DNA from: Pollenia angustigena
Lineage: Eukaryota > Arthropoda > Insecta > Diptera > Polleniidae
Direction of reading: 5' to 3'
DNA length: 64,000 nucleotides
Assembly (NCBI GenBank): GCA_930367215.1
Contig: OV884060.1
Coordinates: 96,186,151 to 96,250,150, forward strand
In this document: positions 44,310-56,375 of the stretch, one piece after another
Numbering within the stretch: the stretch's first letter is position 1
Layout of the letters: every line of letters starts with the position of its first letter
The notes under the pieces: model-generated
The model's database searches: none
Seen by the model: only the letters and a program-made list of their open reading frames with translations
What the model was told of the DNA's origin: nothing
Translations under genes and position numbers: made by a program

Positions 44310-44607
44310 CGAAAAGGATAAAAGGCAAATTAAACGCGCCTTTGAATAAAAACCTTTTACCAGTGACACAAAAATAATCTAAACTAGAAAAATATCAAAA
44401 TATTTAAGTTGTTCACAATACTGTGCGACGGTGTTTTAAAAATCACCGTCCCAAGAAAAAAATGCTAATAAACAAATTTAACGGACAAGTGCCAAAACGT
44501 TTTTAAGGAAGCCCCAAGTTTTTTAGGTTGTTATTTTTATTAAAGAGTCGTAGTAAAACATATTTGGTTCTGATGAATGTTTAAAGTATGGCGCAGAGAA
44601 GGTTAAT
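44310..44607 (+). pseudogene. Tc1-like transposase relic, N-terminal and central part
   Basis: Plus-strand frames read LTEKDKRQIKRAF (first helix-turn-helix), VVHNTVRRCFKNHRPKKK (second helix-turn-helix and GRPR-like basic tract) and NIFGSDECLKYGAEKV (the (D)ES..N.FGSDG.....R box with its catalytic Asp neighbourhood). Stops and frameshifts separate them. The next expected Tc1 block, K(H/R)GGGSVMVWG, is found at 57676-57775, 13 kb away, so the gene is split by the nested LINE complex. Confidence 0.75.
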
Positions 44608-44617
44608 CTTTAAACCC

Positions 44618-45905
44618 TTAGGTTAGGTTCCATGGGCAGCCATCGAGAGACAGCTCATTTGGGTCCTTTATTGGTCCATTTGTGATACCCAGCGACAATG
44701 CCCTTCTGCGCAAGCCTATAAGACTCGCGATTGATAAGTGACTTACAGTGAGCCATTGAAAGGCCAATGAATTGATTAATAATTACGTCATCCATGCGAC
44801 CATCTTGTTTGGCCAGCCTATCTGCTATCTGATTGCCAGGGCACTCTGAGTGCCCCGGTATCCATATTAGCGTTACCCTTGAATGCTTCGCAACTTAACC
44901 GGCATTCTACAGTTAACCTAGATGTCATGTAGACACCCGCTAGGGAAGCAACGGCAGCCTTGCTGTCAGTAAATATACGTATATCTCCCGATATGCGATG
45001 ATACCTCAGCCAGTTTGCCTCCCGTCTTATTGCCGAGATCTCCGCCTGCAGGACGAAAGGAAGCTTTCACATCCAGTTCCTCTATGAAGAAACCTCCCCC
45101 AACCCTTTAACCGTTTTCTCAAACCATCAGTATAAACCCCTAGGGTCGGTTCATGGAAAGTACCCGACAGCACATTGCCGTGCGCCATATTTGTCACGAA
45201 CCCCGTGCCAAAGAAAGGCCCCGGGGTGCAAGAGTCCACTCCATCAGGGACAATCGAATATTTGATTATCCCGACGTGTCCAAAGTCACGGGCCGTGTGC
45301 CGCGTCTAGCCTGGTCGCTGAGCCATCTTTCTGGCCGTGATGTCCACCGGGAGCCAGTTTAATATCGTAAACAGCGCCCTCGTTGGAGTAGATCGTATTG
45401 ATCCCGTGTTCATTAACGCGACAAGTCTGTGAACCTTCTCAAGCATCGCGCGGTGCCTGCTCTTATCCAGTGCAGTCCACCATACAAAGACCCCATAGTA
45501 CAGGGTCGGCTTTACCACAGCCTCAAAGATCCAATTGACACACCTTAGGGCCCATACCCCAGTTTCTGCCAATTGCACTTCTACCCGCATATATGGCAGC
45601 TATTGCCCTTTCCGCTCTCATCCGGACATTTAGTCCCCATGACAGCCATAACCACGCCCAGATACTTGGCACTGTGAGCAATCTGGAGGTCAGTTCCAGA
45701 AGCCTAAACTCCCCGGTATTGTACTTCCTCGCAAAGCGTACCAGTTCCGTCTTAGACGAATTAACACCCAGCCCGCATAATTCGCTCCAGGTGATGAGTA
45801 CCTTCAAAGTCGCCTCCATACACTGAGACATTATGTTCAAATGCCTTCCTGTGATGTACGCTGATGATGTTGCCATCAGCGTACACCACTGTTTTAATCC
45901 TCATG
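44618..45905 (-). pseudogene. LOA-type LINE copy 2: end of RT and RNase H
   Basis: Minus-strand reading gives RIKTVVYAD (motif C, the second Asp changed to Gly by a short repeat-like alteration) at about 45880, then LCGLGVNSSKTELVRFARKY at about 45760, WIFEAVVKPTLYYGVFVW at about 45510, LFTILNWLPVDITARK at about 45350 and the RNase H start GVYTDGLRKR at about 45130. The 3' end at 44618 has the ccctaacctaacc-type tail of copy 1. There are several frameshifts and a deletion of the RNase H second half. The upstream RT part is at 57515-57676 because a CR1-type LINE inserted at about 45905. Confidence 0.85.
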
Positions 45906-46016
45906 TTTTTTTTTCATGATGATATTTTATTTTATTTTAAAAAGATTAATGCTAACAACCTGTTTTGATAAATATACTTCATTGCGAGTTTAACAAATAA
46001 CTTTTATAAATTCTCT

Positions 46017-47460
46017 TTATTTTCGCCTCTTTGTGATATTTATCAGGTTGGTTGGCAGTTCATTGAGGATTGTGGGTAAGATGGCATCTAACGTTCGATC
46101 TCCATAGCTATTTTTTGTGGGTTTTATCTTAAATCTTCCCTCTGAGCGTAGTCTGGTGTTGTACGAATGATCAATTCTCTCAAGAGAACTGTAGTCTTTT
46201 AGTACCGTTAGAACTGTTAATCGATATATGCTTTTTATATTTAGTATTTTCAGATCATATGGTAGGTTTCTAGAATGGTAGTTGTTGAGATTGTTTTCTA
46301 GATAAGTGCCTACAAGTAATTGTTGATTGGTAATGTTTCCGGTGTTGTTGCTGGTAGTATTGTTGTTGTTTCTGCTAACGTTGTTGTTGTTTGAGTTGAT
46401 CGTGTTGTTGTTAATGCTATTGTCGTTGTTGATGTTTTGATTGGTGCTGTTGTTGTTGATGCTGCTGTTGTTGATACTGTTATTGCTATTATTGTTGTTT
46501 ATGCTGGTGTTGTCGTTGGTGTTATTATTGTTGGTGATGTCGTTGTTTTCTGTGTTGTTGTTGTTGTTGATGTTGTTTATGTTATTGTTGATGATGTTAT
46601 TTGATTCAGTGCTGTTGTTGTTGGTGACGATATTGTTATTGATGTTATTTGATTCATTGTTGTTGCAATGGGTATGATTTTGATTTATCCTTAAGATTCT
46701 TAGGACACGATTTTGAGTTTGTTGTAGCATTTAACAGTGGAATGAGTTTCCCCAAGCCGATATGCCATGCCTTATGTACGATTCCGCTAACGCATAGTAT
46801 GCCTGGCAAAGTACACCGTACGGTGTGGAGTAGCTCAAGTAGTATAAGGAAAAGGCAGCTTTACGAAGTTTATTTTGTAATTCGATTATGTGTATTTTCC
46901 ACTTGAAGGTATCGTCTATTTATATGTACCCCTAAGTATTCGTAGCGATTCACTAGCTCAATTGTTGTGCCACAAGCATCGTTGATATCATCATTTGTTT
47001 TGTTATGTATGCACTCTATATTATGGTATTAATTTAATATTAGATTTACTCATGTTTGGTAGTCGTTTATCACTAATCCATTATCATGGCACCATTTACA
47101 TATTGTATCAAGTTGGTTTTGCATTGTTTTGGTGGCGATCTCAATGTTTTTGTTGTTCATAATGATTGCTGTATCATCACCATAGGCGTAGGAGTGACAC
47201 TCGTTGAGAGTGTTCAGCATTTCGTTTGCATTCATAAGATATAGCGGCTCTAGTTTAGATGCTTGTGGAACTCCTTGACTGGTTTCGACTTCTTCGCTAA
47301 TTTTGTTATTGAGTTTGACTCTGTAAGTTCTGAGATTAAGATAATCTTTAAACCATAACAAAACAAGTCCTCTGATACCATTTCTTTCAAGAATTTCAAG
47401 AAGTTTAGAATGTGACAAGGTGTCGAATGCCTTACTAAATTCTATGAATAAAACTTAGCA
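46017..47460 (-). pseudogene. CR1/L2-type LINE RT and C-terminal domain
   Basis: The minus strand reads VLFIEFSKAFDTLSHSKLL (motif A) at about 47440, GIRGLVLLWFKDYLN, TSQGVPQASKLEPLYL (motif B, altered) at about 47280, and HSYAYGDDTAIIM (motif C as YGDD) at about 47180. After frame changes come YLGVHINRRYL (about 46930) and IRHGISAWGN (about 46760). The C-terminus is NHNTR-like (DHSYNTRLRSEGRFKI). A 340-bp Asn-coding tract lies in between (46330-46670), where a short linker is expected. Catalytic Asp residues are kept, but frameshifts and a stop separate the blocks. Confidence 0.75.
46330..46670. repeat. GTT/ATT trinucleotide tract encoding poly-Asn
   Basis: TTG, ATG and TTA triplets (AAC/AAT on the minus strand) run for about 340 bp. 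On the minus strand the frame stays open and gives an Asn-rich segment between two conserved LINE blocks. The frame preservation may be trivial, since triplet expansion does not shift frame. Confidence 0.85.
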
Positions 47461-47907
47461 ATGCTCAACCTTACTAATTGCAGAACTACACTTTTATTGA
47501 TTCGCCAAAACAGCATACATTTTAATTCATTATTTAGTTAAGTCAGCATAATTTGTATTTAGTATTAGTATAAATATCACAGTAAATTTAATAAAGGTAG
47601 TAGGTAAATTAAATTACTTAAATTGTTTAATTATGAACTGACATTTTCAAGTTCCAAGTGCTTAAAACCTACCCAACAACCAAAATTAGTACAGTCCAAA
47701 TTCATGCGTTTGGGCTGATAAATACTTAAGAAACATTATTCTCATATTTATACAGTTTTGTATAAACATTTTTGGTGACCCCGAAGTGATCTCTTGATAT
47801 CCTGAAGTTTTCGTTACACCCACCACACACATTTTCTGAAGTGTTTGCCTTAAGGACACTTCCACATTTTCATTCTTAAATCCACATTCATTCGTGCGGA
47901 AGCTAAT

Positions 47908-49339
47908 ATGGAGACATCAGAACAATTGCTCGATTCACTGTTGAAGATGGGTGAAGCTCGCTTGAATAGCTTCATTCGACACTTTAAAAAGGACTCGGCC
48001 GGTCGAAAATCAACTGCTGAATATTTCAATGAACTGCCCATGTAGCCATGGCCCAAGCAGCTTCTGACCAAGCATGTACTATCCGAGATGTTACCTTCCA
48101 ACAAGTTCCATCCGCAAGGCAACAGCCCGAATGACAGCCTTAAGCAGGCTACTAAATGGTTTGAAGATTGACGAAGATCCTCAACCTCCCGCATATGATA
48201 AGGTAAAGCTGGACACCATCAATAAACTTTGGAACCAAATCCAAGATTAATATGATGCTATCTGCGAAACCGTTGAGAACCCATCCGCCTCTGGATTTGA
48301 TGTCGAAGAATCACTGAGCGACCTAGTTCATGAAAGGGAAACGTACCTATCTGTAATGGCCGACAAGGACCTGACGGCTGTTGAGCTGCATCAACCAATT
48401 GCTGCACCAACTGCGTCAGTACAAGGATCATTACATCTGCCAAGGGTCGCTATACCATAGTTTGATGGTAATTAAAATGGCGACAATTTTATGAGCTATT
48501 CTCTGAAATGGTGGATAAGCAATCAATACCCGCTGTCGAAAAAATGTGGTTTTTAAAAAGCCACGTATCTGGAGAAGCAGCGAACCTAATAAGTCAGTTT
48601 TCCCTTTCAGACGAAAACTATGTTACTGCTTAGAAAACGCTACAAGAACGGTTCAACAACAAACGACTCTTAGAACAAACTTGGTTGACAAAACCAGGCG
48701 TCAGGTACATCAAATGCATCGGCCATTAAGAATCTTCATGACAGCACCAAGGAATGTCTATTAGCACTCAACAACCTTGCAATTAAAACAACTTCTTGGG
48801 ATGCATTACTGTTACAGCTCCTAATCAAAAAGCTGGATAAGACTACTCACATAAGGTTCATCCAATCACTCAAGGAACCGAGGGAAGTCCCAACGATTAT
48901 AAACTTTTTATCAATTTTGGAAATCCAGTTTCAATCAATGGAAGCCATTGGAGAAAGGGACAAGCCAACAAACAAGGTTACTTTTTCTATAGCAGCATCA
49001 AGTGGAAGCAGCAACACTTCCTACAATGTGCGCCACAATGGATCCCACAACCTTTATCATTGTTCCAAGTTTTTACAATTAGCACCAGCAGCCCGGCTTC
49101 AATGGGTTCAAAAACAAAGGCTGTGTGTAAATTGCTTCAAATCAGGCCATACTTTTAAAACTTGCAGTGCACGAAGCTGCAAAAGTTGTATGAAAAAACA
49201 CAATACACTTCTTCATCTACAATTAGTTTCTGAACAACCCTCAAAACCAAACTCTGGATACTCAGAAATGAAAAACACAAGTCCGATTGCAGATGCTCAA
49301 ACAAGCACATCATCGAGCAACGCTGTGTCAGTAACCTAA
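47908..49339 (+). pseudogene. BEL gag: capsid-like region and zinc knuckles
   Basis: The first ATG (METSEQLLDSLLKMG) is followed by a stop at about 48042. Gag-like blocks reappear in other frames, for example around 48480-48560 and 48540-48900. The C-terminal part is open at 48917-49339, with HCSKFLQLAPAARLQWVQ, then CVNCFKSGHTFKTC and CKSCMKKHNTLLH, the two zinc knuckles typical of BEL/Pao gag. It would package element RNA. At least four frame breaks are visible. Confidence 0.75.
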
Positions 49340-49400
49340 GTCGCTACAAATATCGCAGGAAGGCGCCATGGATATGTGTTATTAGCAACAGCAAAGGTGA

Positions 49401-49925
49401 TTGTTTCTGCTCCTAATGGCGTTTCAATTTAAGGCAATACTGGACTCCGGATCAGAGGTGAATCTCGTATCAAAACGGGTTATACAGAGATTGTATATGT
49501 CTCCAACGGAAACATCACTTTGCATCGATGGTGTTGGCAACACCCAGAAAAGATCCAACCATAGTATAAAGTTAGAGATGAAGTGTAGGGATCTCAGCTC
49601 ATCAGCAAACTTAGAGACGTATGTGCTACCAAGCATCATACCGCCACAGCCAAGTCAACTTATTGATATTACAACATGGATCATTCCAAGCAATGTCCGA
49701 TTAGCAGATCCCCAATTTAATGTACAAGAGAAGGTAGACATTCTCCTTGGCGCAGAGTTCTACTATAGACTTATCCAGAGTGGTACTATACAACTCAATG
49801 ACGAATTACCTGTCCTCCAGAATACTGCTCTCGGCTGGATTATTGGTGGGTCAATTACAGAAAGCCCATCACGAAATCTACAAGGTGCACTGACATGTGC
49901 GATGTTTGACTCCCTACATCATTAG
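49401..49925 (+). pseudogene. BEL aspartic protease
   Basis: The frame is open for 174 codons. FKAILDSGSEVNLVSKRV is the active-site DSG box. ILLGAEFYYRLIQSG (about 49740) and LGWIIGGSI (about 49830) are the conserved C-terminal blocks of BEL proteases (the D of the usual LLGxD is E here). It releases mature Gag and Pol proteins. A stop after 49925 separates it from RT. Confidence 0.85.
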
Positions 49926-50149
49926 AAGAAACCATAGAACAATTCTGGAAGAAAGATGAGCTTCAGGTTAGCGAACGGCCACTTTCACCTTCCTACAAGT
50001 TATGAGAGTAAGATTTTAATCAGCATGTGCATACTAACCAAGAAGGCCGATTTATAGTAAGACTCTTGTTCGAGAGAACCTAGAAGCATTGGGTGAGTCG
50101 CACGTCATGGCTTTTAATAGATTTATGAGCCTGTAGCGGAAACTTTCAA

Positions 50150-51050
50150 AGAACGAAGCCATCCGGATACAGTGTATAGAGTTCATGAAGCAATATGAAG
50201 AACTCGGTCATATGCAAAAGGTTGACATCGATACCTTGTGTGGGCCAAAATATTTTATTCCCCACCACAGAATATTAAAACCAGATAGCTCGATCACAAA
50301 GCTCAGAGTGGTATTTGATGCATCAGCAAAAACCCCTTCTGGGCACTCATTGAATGATTTATTGTACAGTGGTCCAACGGTCCAAAGTGATTTTTTCTCA
50401 ATCTTCTTCCGATTCCGATTGCCAAAATTCGTACTTACAACAGATATTGAAAAGATGTACCGCCAAATTTTACTCGATCCAAGCAACCACCAACTCCAAT
50501 TGATTATCTAGAGAGAAAATCCAAACGCACCCATCAGCTATTTCAAATTGACCACGGTTACATATGGAACACGTTCAGCACCTTACCTGGCCACGAGATG
50601 TCTAAAAAAATAGCTGATGAAAATGCTGTCAATTTCCCATATGGCTCTCAGATGCTATGGGACAATTTTTATGTAGATGACGGCCTTGGAGGGTCTGACA
50701 GCCTCAATGCAGCAATCCACATGCAAAAGGAGCACATCACCATTTTAAAGCAACATGGCTTCAGTTTAAAAAAATGGTGCGCAAGCCATCCACAATTGCT
50801 TAAAAATATCGATATTGGTGACCGAGAAATAAATTTGGACTTCAACAGCATCAACACAAATACAATCATAACTCGAGGACTATTTTGGTTACCCAAGGCC
50901 GATCAATTATGCGTTAAGGTGAAACTCAACCAACTTCAGTTAATTTCGAAGCGTACTGCAACTTCTGATATAGCAAAACTATTTTGTCATCTTGGTCTTC
51001 TTTCTCCTGTGGTGGTCAAAGACAATTGTGGCAACAAACCCTAGATTGGG
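50150..51050 (+). pseudogene. BEL reverse transcriptase, motif region partly deleted
   Basis: YFIPHHRILKPDSSITKLRV, VVFDASAKTPSGHSLNDLLY and LTTDIEKMYRQILLDPSNH (motif A, catalytic Asp) are at 50185-50490. A stop at 50510 follows. TYGTRSAPYLATRCL (motif B) is at about 50555. After a small deletion comes MLWDNFYVDDGLGGSDSLN, where YVDD is motif C, at about 50670. LKKWCASHPQLL and SKRTATSDIAKLFCHLGLLS follow toward the RNase H. Catalytic residues survive, but the frame does not. Confidence 0.88.
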
Positions 51051-51715
51051 ATGAGTCGCTACCCGATAATCTTTGCGCGGTCTGGAAGGCGTTTAGAAAC
51101 GATTTAAGCAATGTTAATAGTTTTAAAATACCACTTCATCTTTTCAGTGGAGATATTCCAGTAAAAGCGCAGCTGCATGTATTTGCAGGCGCATCACAGA
51201 AGGCATATGGTGCGGTATCTTACATTCCGGTAGAAAACCATGTAAAGTACTTGGGAGTTCATATAGATAGACGTTTGACCTGGTCTAGTCATATCGAAGC
51301 GAAAATAACGGCTATGAAACTTAAAGCAGCTCAACTACATTGGCTTCTCGGTAGAAACTCAAACTTGTCTTTAGACAACAAAGTTCTTCTATACAAGTCC
51401 ATCATAAAACCAATATGGACATATGGCATCCAATTATGGGGTACTGCATGCGCATCTAACATCCAAAAGCTTCAAAGAAGACAGTCTAGAATATTACGAC
51501 AAATTGTCTGCGCCCCATGGTATATACGTAATGATATTATCCACAGAGATCTCAACGTCCCCACTATCCAGGAGGAAATTAAAAAATATTCAATAAGCTA
51601 CATCGATAAACTAATGGTTCACCCTAACAACCTCGCTCGGGGTTTGCTTCAGTTCGAAGGTCACCAGAGGCTAAAAAGAACCGATACTTTGAGCCTTACT
51701 AGAAGACAGTCTTAA
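50984..51715 (+). pseudogene. chimeric frame: BEL RNase H start fused to Jockey ORF2 end
   Basis: The first about 80 codons are BEL (LDWDESLPDNL, then LHVFAGASQKAYGAVSYI, where the RNase H DAS Asp is changed to G). From 51228 the same frame continues as Jockey ORF2 C-terminus (VKYLGVHIDRRLTW, PIWTYGIQLWGTACASNIQK) to a stop at 51713-51715. The fusion arises because a 5'-truncated Jockey inserted in phase. It is a genomic accident within a dead element; expression is unknown. Confidence 0.9.
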
Positions 51716-51833
51716 AAATTTGAATACAGCAGTTAGTGGTTACATAGGTAACAACTAATAAACAACAAGTAGAATTAAGATTTGAATACATATTGTAAAT
51801 TTCGATAAGAAAGATTCAATAATAAAAATAAAT

Positions 51834-51864
<31 letters not shown>
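51228..51864 (+). mobile_element. 5'-truncated Jockey-clade insertion in BEL pol, 11-bp TSD
   Basis: atcttacattc is at 51217-51227 and again at 51865-51875 after a 26-base A-run. The insert carries about 160 codons of a Jockey ORF2 C-terminus and a short 3' UTR. Its protein is related to but clearly different from that of copies A-C (for example HIDRRLTWSSHIEAKITAMK against HLDRRLTWKCHIEAKLTQMK), so it is a second Jockey family. The long pure A-run suggests a young insertion. Confidence 0.95.
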
Positions 51865-51871
<7 letters not shown>

Positions 51872-51875
51872 ATTC

Positions 51876-53460
51876 ACACAATACTCAAGGATGGACGAGT
51901 GATCGTACGACTACTGTGTGCAAAATCACGAGTGGCTCCGTTTAAACAAAAGACAGTACCTAGACTGGAACTCTGTGCAGCATTGTTAGCGGCTCAACTT
52001 GCAGTTCGAATAACGGCCGACCTCAAGTTACAAGATCAGCCAATATATCTATGGACTGATTCTGAGATTGTGTTGTCCTGGATAAACGCACAATCCTCTT
52101 CTTTTAACACCTTTGTGGCCAACAGAACATCAACAATTCAGTCAATCACGTTGGCAGATCAATGGCGTCATGTCAGGTCAAAGGATAATCCCGCTGATGT
52201 ATTATCTAGAGGACTTCAAGCTTCGGAATTACCAACATGTAATCTTTGGCTTAATGGACCACTTTTCCTCCATGAAAGGGAAGAGTCATGGCCTCCAACG
52301 ACCGTACCGCAATTAGCCATCCATCACAACATGGAGCGAAAAAGGATAACTCCCATTTCAGCAATTGAAGTGTCAGCTGATGGTAATTTTATATATAGAA
52401 TCAACCACAAAAATTCATTCAAAACTCTGCAAAGAGTTGTAGCCTTTGTCAATAGATTCATAACCAATCTAAGGACGCCAAGGGCACTTCGCCGAAGGGA
52501 CTTCTGCTTGACTTCAAAGGACTTAGATAATTCAATATTCTTCATCATACAAAAACTTCAGAGTTCCGACTTCTCACAAGAAATTGAACAACTGCAGAAA
52601 CACAATGAGGTGAATAAAAAGAGTACAATTAGTTTTCTGTCTCTATTACTCGATGAAAGAAAAATACTGAAAGTAGGGGGTCGATTAGAAGCATCACCAA
52701 TATCGTACGATGCAAAACATCAAACGCTAGCCCCTTATAATGATCCTGTCGTTAAACTTCTATTTACCATGGTTCACGAAGACAACAAACATTGCCGACC
52801 ACAAGCACTACTATGCTTCATACGGCAACGATTTTGGCCAATAAAAGGCAAAATAATGGCACGATCTACAGTGCAAAAATGCATCAGATTTACCAGGGCA
52901 CGGTCACAACTAAACCAACAATTTATGGGCAATTTACCTCAAAATCGTGTGACTCCTGCTCGCCCTTTTGTTAATACTGGAGTTGACTACTTTGGACCAC
53001 TTTGGAATCACGAAAAGATCAGAGGTAAAAAACCCACCAAGGCATACATAGCTGTAAAGCAACACATCTGGAACTGGTAACTGATCTCTCAACTGAAGCA
53101 TTTATTGGAGCATTGAAGCGCTTCATCAGCCGTCGAGGTCGATGTCAAAACATATATTCCGACAACGCCACAAATTTTATTGGTGCTTAAAATCAACTCT
53201 CAGAATTGGCGGAGACCATATATTCCAACAAGGGACAAGAAGCAATTATCTTAACATTCGGTTCAAAGGGCATTAAATTTCATTTCATTCCGCCGCGAGC
53301 ACCACACTTTGGTGGGCTATGGGAAGCTGCAGTAAAGTCAGCGAAACATCTTCTGTTGCGCAGCGTTGCATCGGCATCTTTAACGCAGGAAGAACTAGAA
53401 ACAGTCATAGTAGAAATTGAGGCGATACTAAACTCTCGCCCACTAACACCTATGTAAAAT
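51876..53460 (+). pseudogene. BEL RNase H remainder and integrase
   Basis: The frame 51899-53080 has CAKSRVAPFKQKTVPRLELC (RNase H, catalytic E), LWTDSEIVLSWI (catalytic D) and VRSKDNPADVLSRG. It is followed by an integrase zinc-binding region (VHEDNKHCRPQALLCFIRQR) and VTPARPFVNTGVDYFGPL (start of the core, catalytic D). A frameshift at about 53070 follows. IYSDNATNFIGA (second D), PRAPHFGGLWEAAVKSAK and EELETVIVEIEAILNSRPLT (catalytic E) extend to 53457, with a stop at 53189. All DDE residues are visible. The tail to about 53720 continues in fragments (GHFLIGEALTS, WNLVSHIKQEFWHRWS). Confidence 0.88.
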
Positions 53461-53791
53461 GATCCAAACGATTATAAAGCGCTTACTCCTGGTCATTTTC
53501 TCATTGGCGAGGCACTCACTTCTCAGATAGACAGCAGTGCATCTACTGTTAAGACATCAGGATTATCCTATTGGAATCTTGTTTCTCATATCAAACAAGA
53601 GTTTTGGCATCGATGGTCTACTGAATATTTAAATCAGCTCCAGCAACGTTGTAAGTGGATATGGTTTTACTCAAGGAAGACAACCTATCGGAATTGTACA
53701 AATTCACCCTGGTAATGATGGTGTTGTCAGGGTCGTAGAAGTAAAATGCGCAAATGGCATATTTAAACGGCCAATACACCGACTAGCTCTC

Positions 53792-55700
53792 TTGGGTATC
53801 GAACAAAATTCCAAGGCGAACGTGACTAGTACCTCTGATAAGAATCCACCTGTCAACGTTCTATCCTCGGCCTCTAATGAAGAACCCAAGGCCAAAAGAA
53901 AGAACACGAATTCAAACTCGTTCAGCACAGCATTAGTCACTATAATGCTCCTGCTACCATTAATACTCGGAAAACCAGTCGAAAACACAAGGTTTGGAAC
54001 AAGGCTAGGAATCCATTTTGAGCAAGTTGATACAGCTGTTATATCAACTACCGAGTGGAATCTTCATATGTTTTGATTTGAGCACCTACTAGTCAGAAAT
54101 ATCAATATTCACCAATGGCACAAAATCGTTACAAGGACTTTGTAACATGATCAAACAAAATAAATCATGTTGTAATATAATTAACCACTTCGAGCAGCAA
54201 GAGAGTGAACTACAACTAGAAAATCGACTGTTACGAAGCAAGAGAGTTGCACTGAACATCGTTGGTAATATTGCCCACTCGTTATTTGGAATATTGGGCT
54301 CAGAGTATGCTGACCAAATATCTGATACAATTCAACAAGTGAAATAAAATGAAGGATTTATACTAAAATTGCTCAAAAATCAAACTTCAATTGTTGAGTC
54401 AACGCTTAACATTATGCGACAAAACCAAAGGGCAGCTAAGACAAGATTTGAACAAATAAACAAGAAATTGAAAATTATTCAGCAGAGGTAAAAAACATTA
54501 ATAATATTTTAGTTCAAATACAACTTACACAATTATTTAATTCTGGAGTGCTGGAGCTAAACTATTTGCAAACAATGTAAGAGCAATACAATCATCCATC
54601 CTAAACATTCTTATTGATACGCATCATGTAAAAATCAGTCCATTGCTACTAACGCCAGACCAGTTACAAAAAGAAGTGGAGCAGATAAAACTACATTCCC
54701 CAACATCAGCTACTCTGCCTATGGATGAAGGGGATGAGCTGTACAACTATTCAGACTTATGAAGGTTCAAGGTAGACTCACTCATAAGCATGCAGTATTC
54801 AAGGTAACTCTACCGTTAGTTGAACATGAGGAGTTTAAATTATTGTATCTAACTCCTGTACCTAACATGATAAATAAAAACATGGTGGCCAGCAAACCTT
54901 GCTGCACCTATTTGGGTATCAAGACATCTCATAACCAATACATACTTTTTACACCATCAGAGTTGAACTCGTGTGACATAATCAAACGAAACTGTTTTCT
55001 CTGCTCCAACGCTCAAATCCGGTACAGTTACGGTTCCCAGATGTGTGAGTGTGAAATAAACTTGTACCATAACAAAACAACACCGACTTATAAAATAAAA
55101 AATTCCACCTCCAAGTGGATCGCACATCACAGAAGATATCAATCATCTTCATCACGGGCCACAGCTGTTTGCAACAGAGACATCTTCAACCTTTCGTTAA
55201 AGGAATCCGGCTTACTTACACTCCATCCAGAATGTGTCATTAAGCATGAGTTTGTCACTATAAGTGGACAACAAACTATATCAACTACAATAAGATCCTC
55301 ATACACAAGTCTCGGCAAACTCTCCGACTTGTCAGTTAAAGAGTATCACCCACAATCGCTGAGCATTAATCAATCATCTTTAGTAAGCTTGGATAATGAA
55401 TATGCCACAAATATAAGGGAGCTATCCACCCTGCAGAAGTCAATAAAGGAACAGCAATTGTTGGACTTACCAAATAGATTGAGGTCCCACCAACAACACA
55501 ATCACGCAATTGGATATTTAGCACTCTCACTCAGTTTGTTAACCCTTGTCATATTACTGGGTCGATGTAAGGGCAGATGTAAAGCAATTAAACTCACACC
55601 CACCGAGATCATCCAAGAAAACATCGAACTACAAAGTAACACTCAAACACCAACACCAATGCCACGACAGCAAGTGCATAGATTCATCCTAGATGTCTAA
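53792..55700 (+). pseudogene. BEL/roo env-like region, broken
   Basis: An ATG frame at 53792 contains a hydrophobic segment (TALVTIMLLLPLILG), probably a signal or membrane anchor, and stops at 54076. A second piece (54147-54347) holds an RSKR cleavage-like site followed by a hydrophobic, fusion-peptide-like stretch. A third (54759-55700) is Cys-rich and has a transmembrane segment (GYLALSLSLLTLVILLG) near the C-terminus with a short basic tail. This architecture matches env-like genes of roo-type and errantivirus-type insect elements. Stops at 54074 and 54345 and frame changes at 54350-54760 separate the pieces, so no envelope protein can be made. Confidence 0.75.
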
Positions 55701-55806
55701 CTCAGCTATTATCAGCCCCAACTTCAACTCTCTTGAACAGTGGTTCAACGCGGCGGAGCATGTTCATATTAACCTTTACCCAAGTATTTCATAAATTATT
55801 ATTTAG

Positions 55807-56375
55807 CCTCTTCAGACCATGGGTACACATATGTGTACCTTACCTTATTACAAGTTTTAAAGACTAGCGACATCGTGTGACCAATAGAAACAGTTTTATT
55901 ACTTGCTTTAAGCTACTGCGCTTCAAAAGAAAATCAAAAGATGGCAGGGTTTAGAAGTTTTCGCCATTATTTTTACATTTGATTTTAACAGTTTGAAAAA
56001 ACCATACTGTTGGGATATTTTTCCTCAATAACTAATCGCTAAGATCCAAAGTACACATGTGTGCAGCCCTTTTTCTACCAGTTTAAATAAAAAAATTAAA
56101 AAAATAATAAAAATCGAAATTTAAATTACACCTCATAATATAAAATAAATAGTAAATAAGCCCTTTTCTTAATCGGTTCAGTTCAGATCTTAAGAAATTA
56201 AGAATTTACGTTGAAATTTTAGACCTGAGGTTCACATATGTGCCCCCTTAATTTCTAAGAATTCAAATAAAATGAAAAAAAAAATATACAGTTGTCTTAT
56301 TTGCTCTTCAAAAGGTGTAAAAAATATATAAGAAATGTAAAAATTCAATGGATTAATGTACGGGTCTTAAGAGGT
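55807..56375. mobile_element. MITE with CCTCTTMAGACC ends, TSD TTAG
   Basis: CCTCTTCAGACC at 55807 faces GGTCTTAAGAGG ending at 56375. TTAG flanks both sides (55803-55806 and 56376-56379). A 4-bp TTAN duplication suggests a piggyBac-related element, though canonical piggyBac uses TTAA. Palindromic acacatatgtgt motifs recur at 55831, 56050 and 56235 (variants). It interrupts the BEL 3' LTR. There is no coding sequence. Confidence 0.7.

Noticed and set aside
46441..46677. Leu-rich 78-codon plus-strand ORF
   Set aside because: It is the reverse reading of the poly-Asn trinucleotide tract in the CR1-type LINE.
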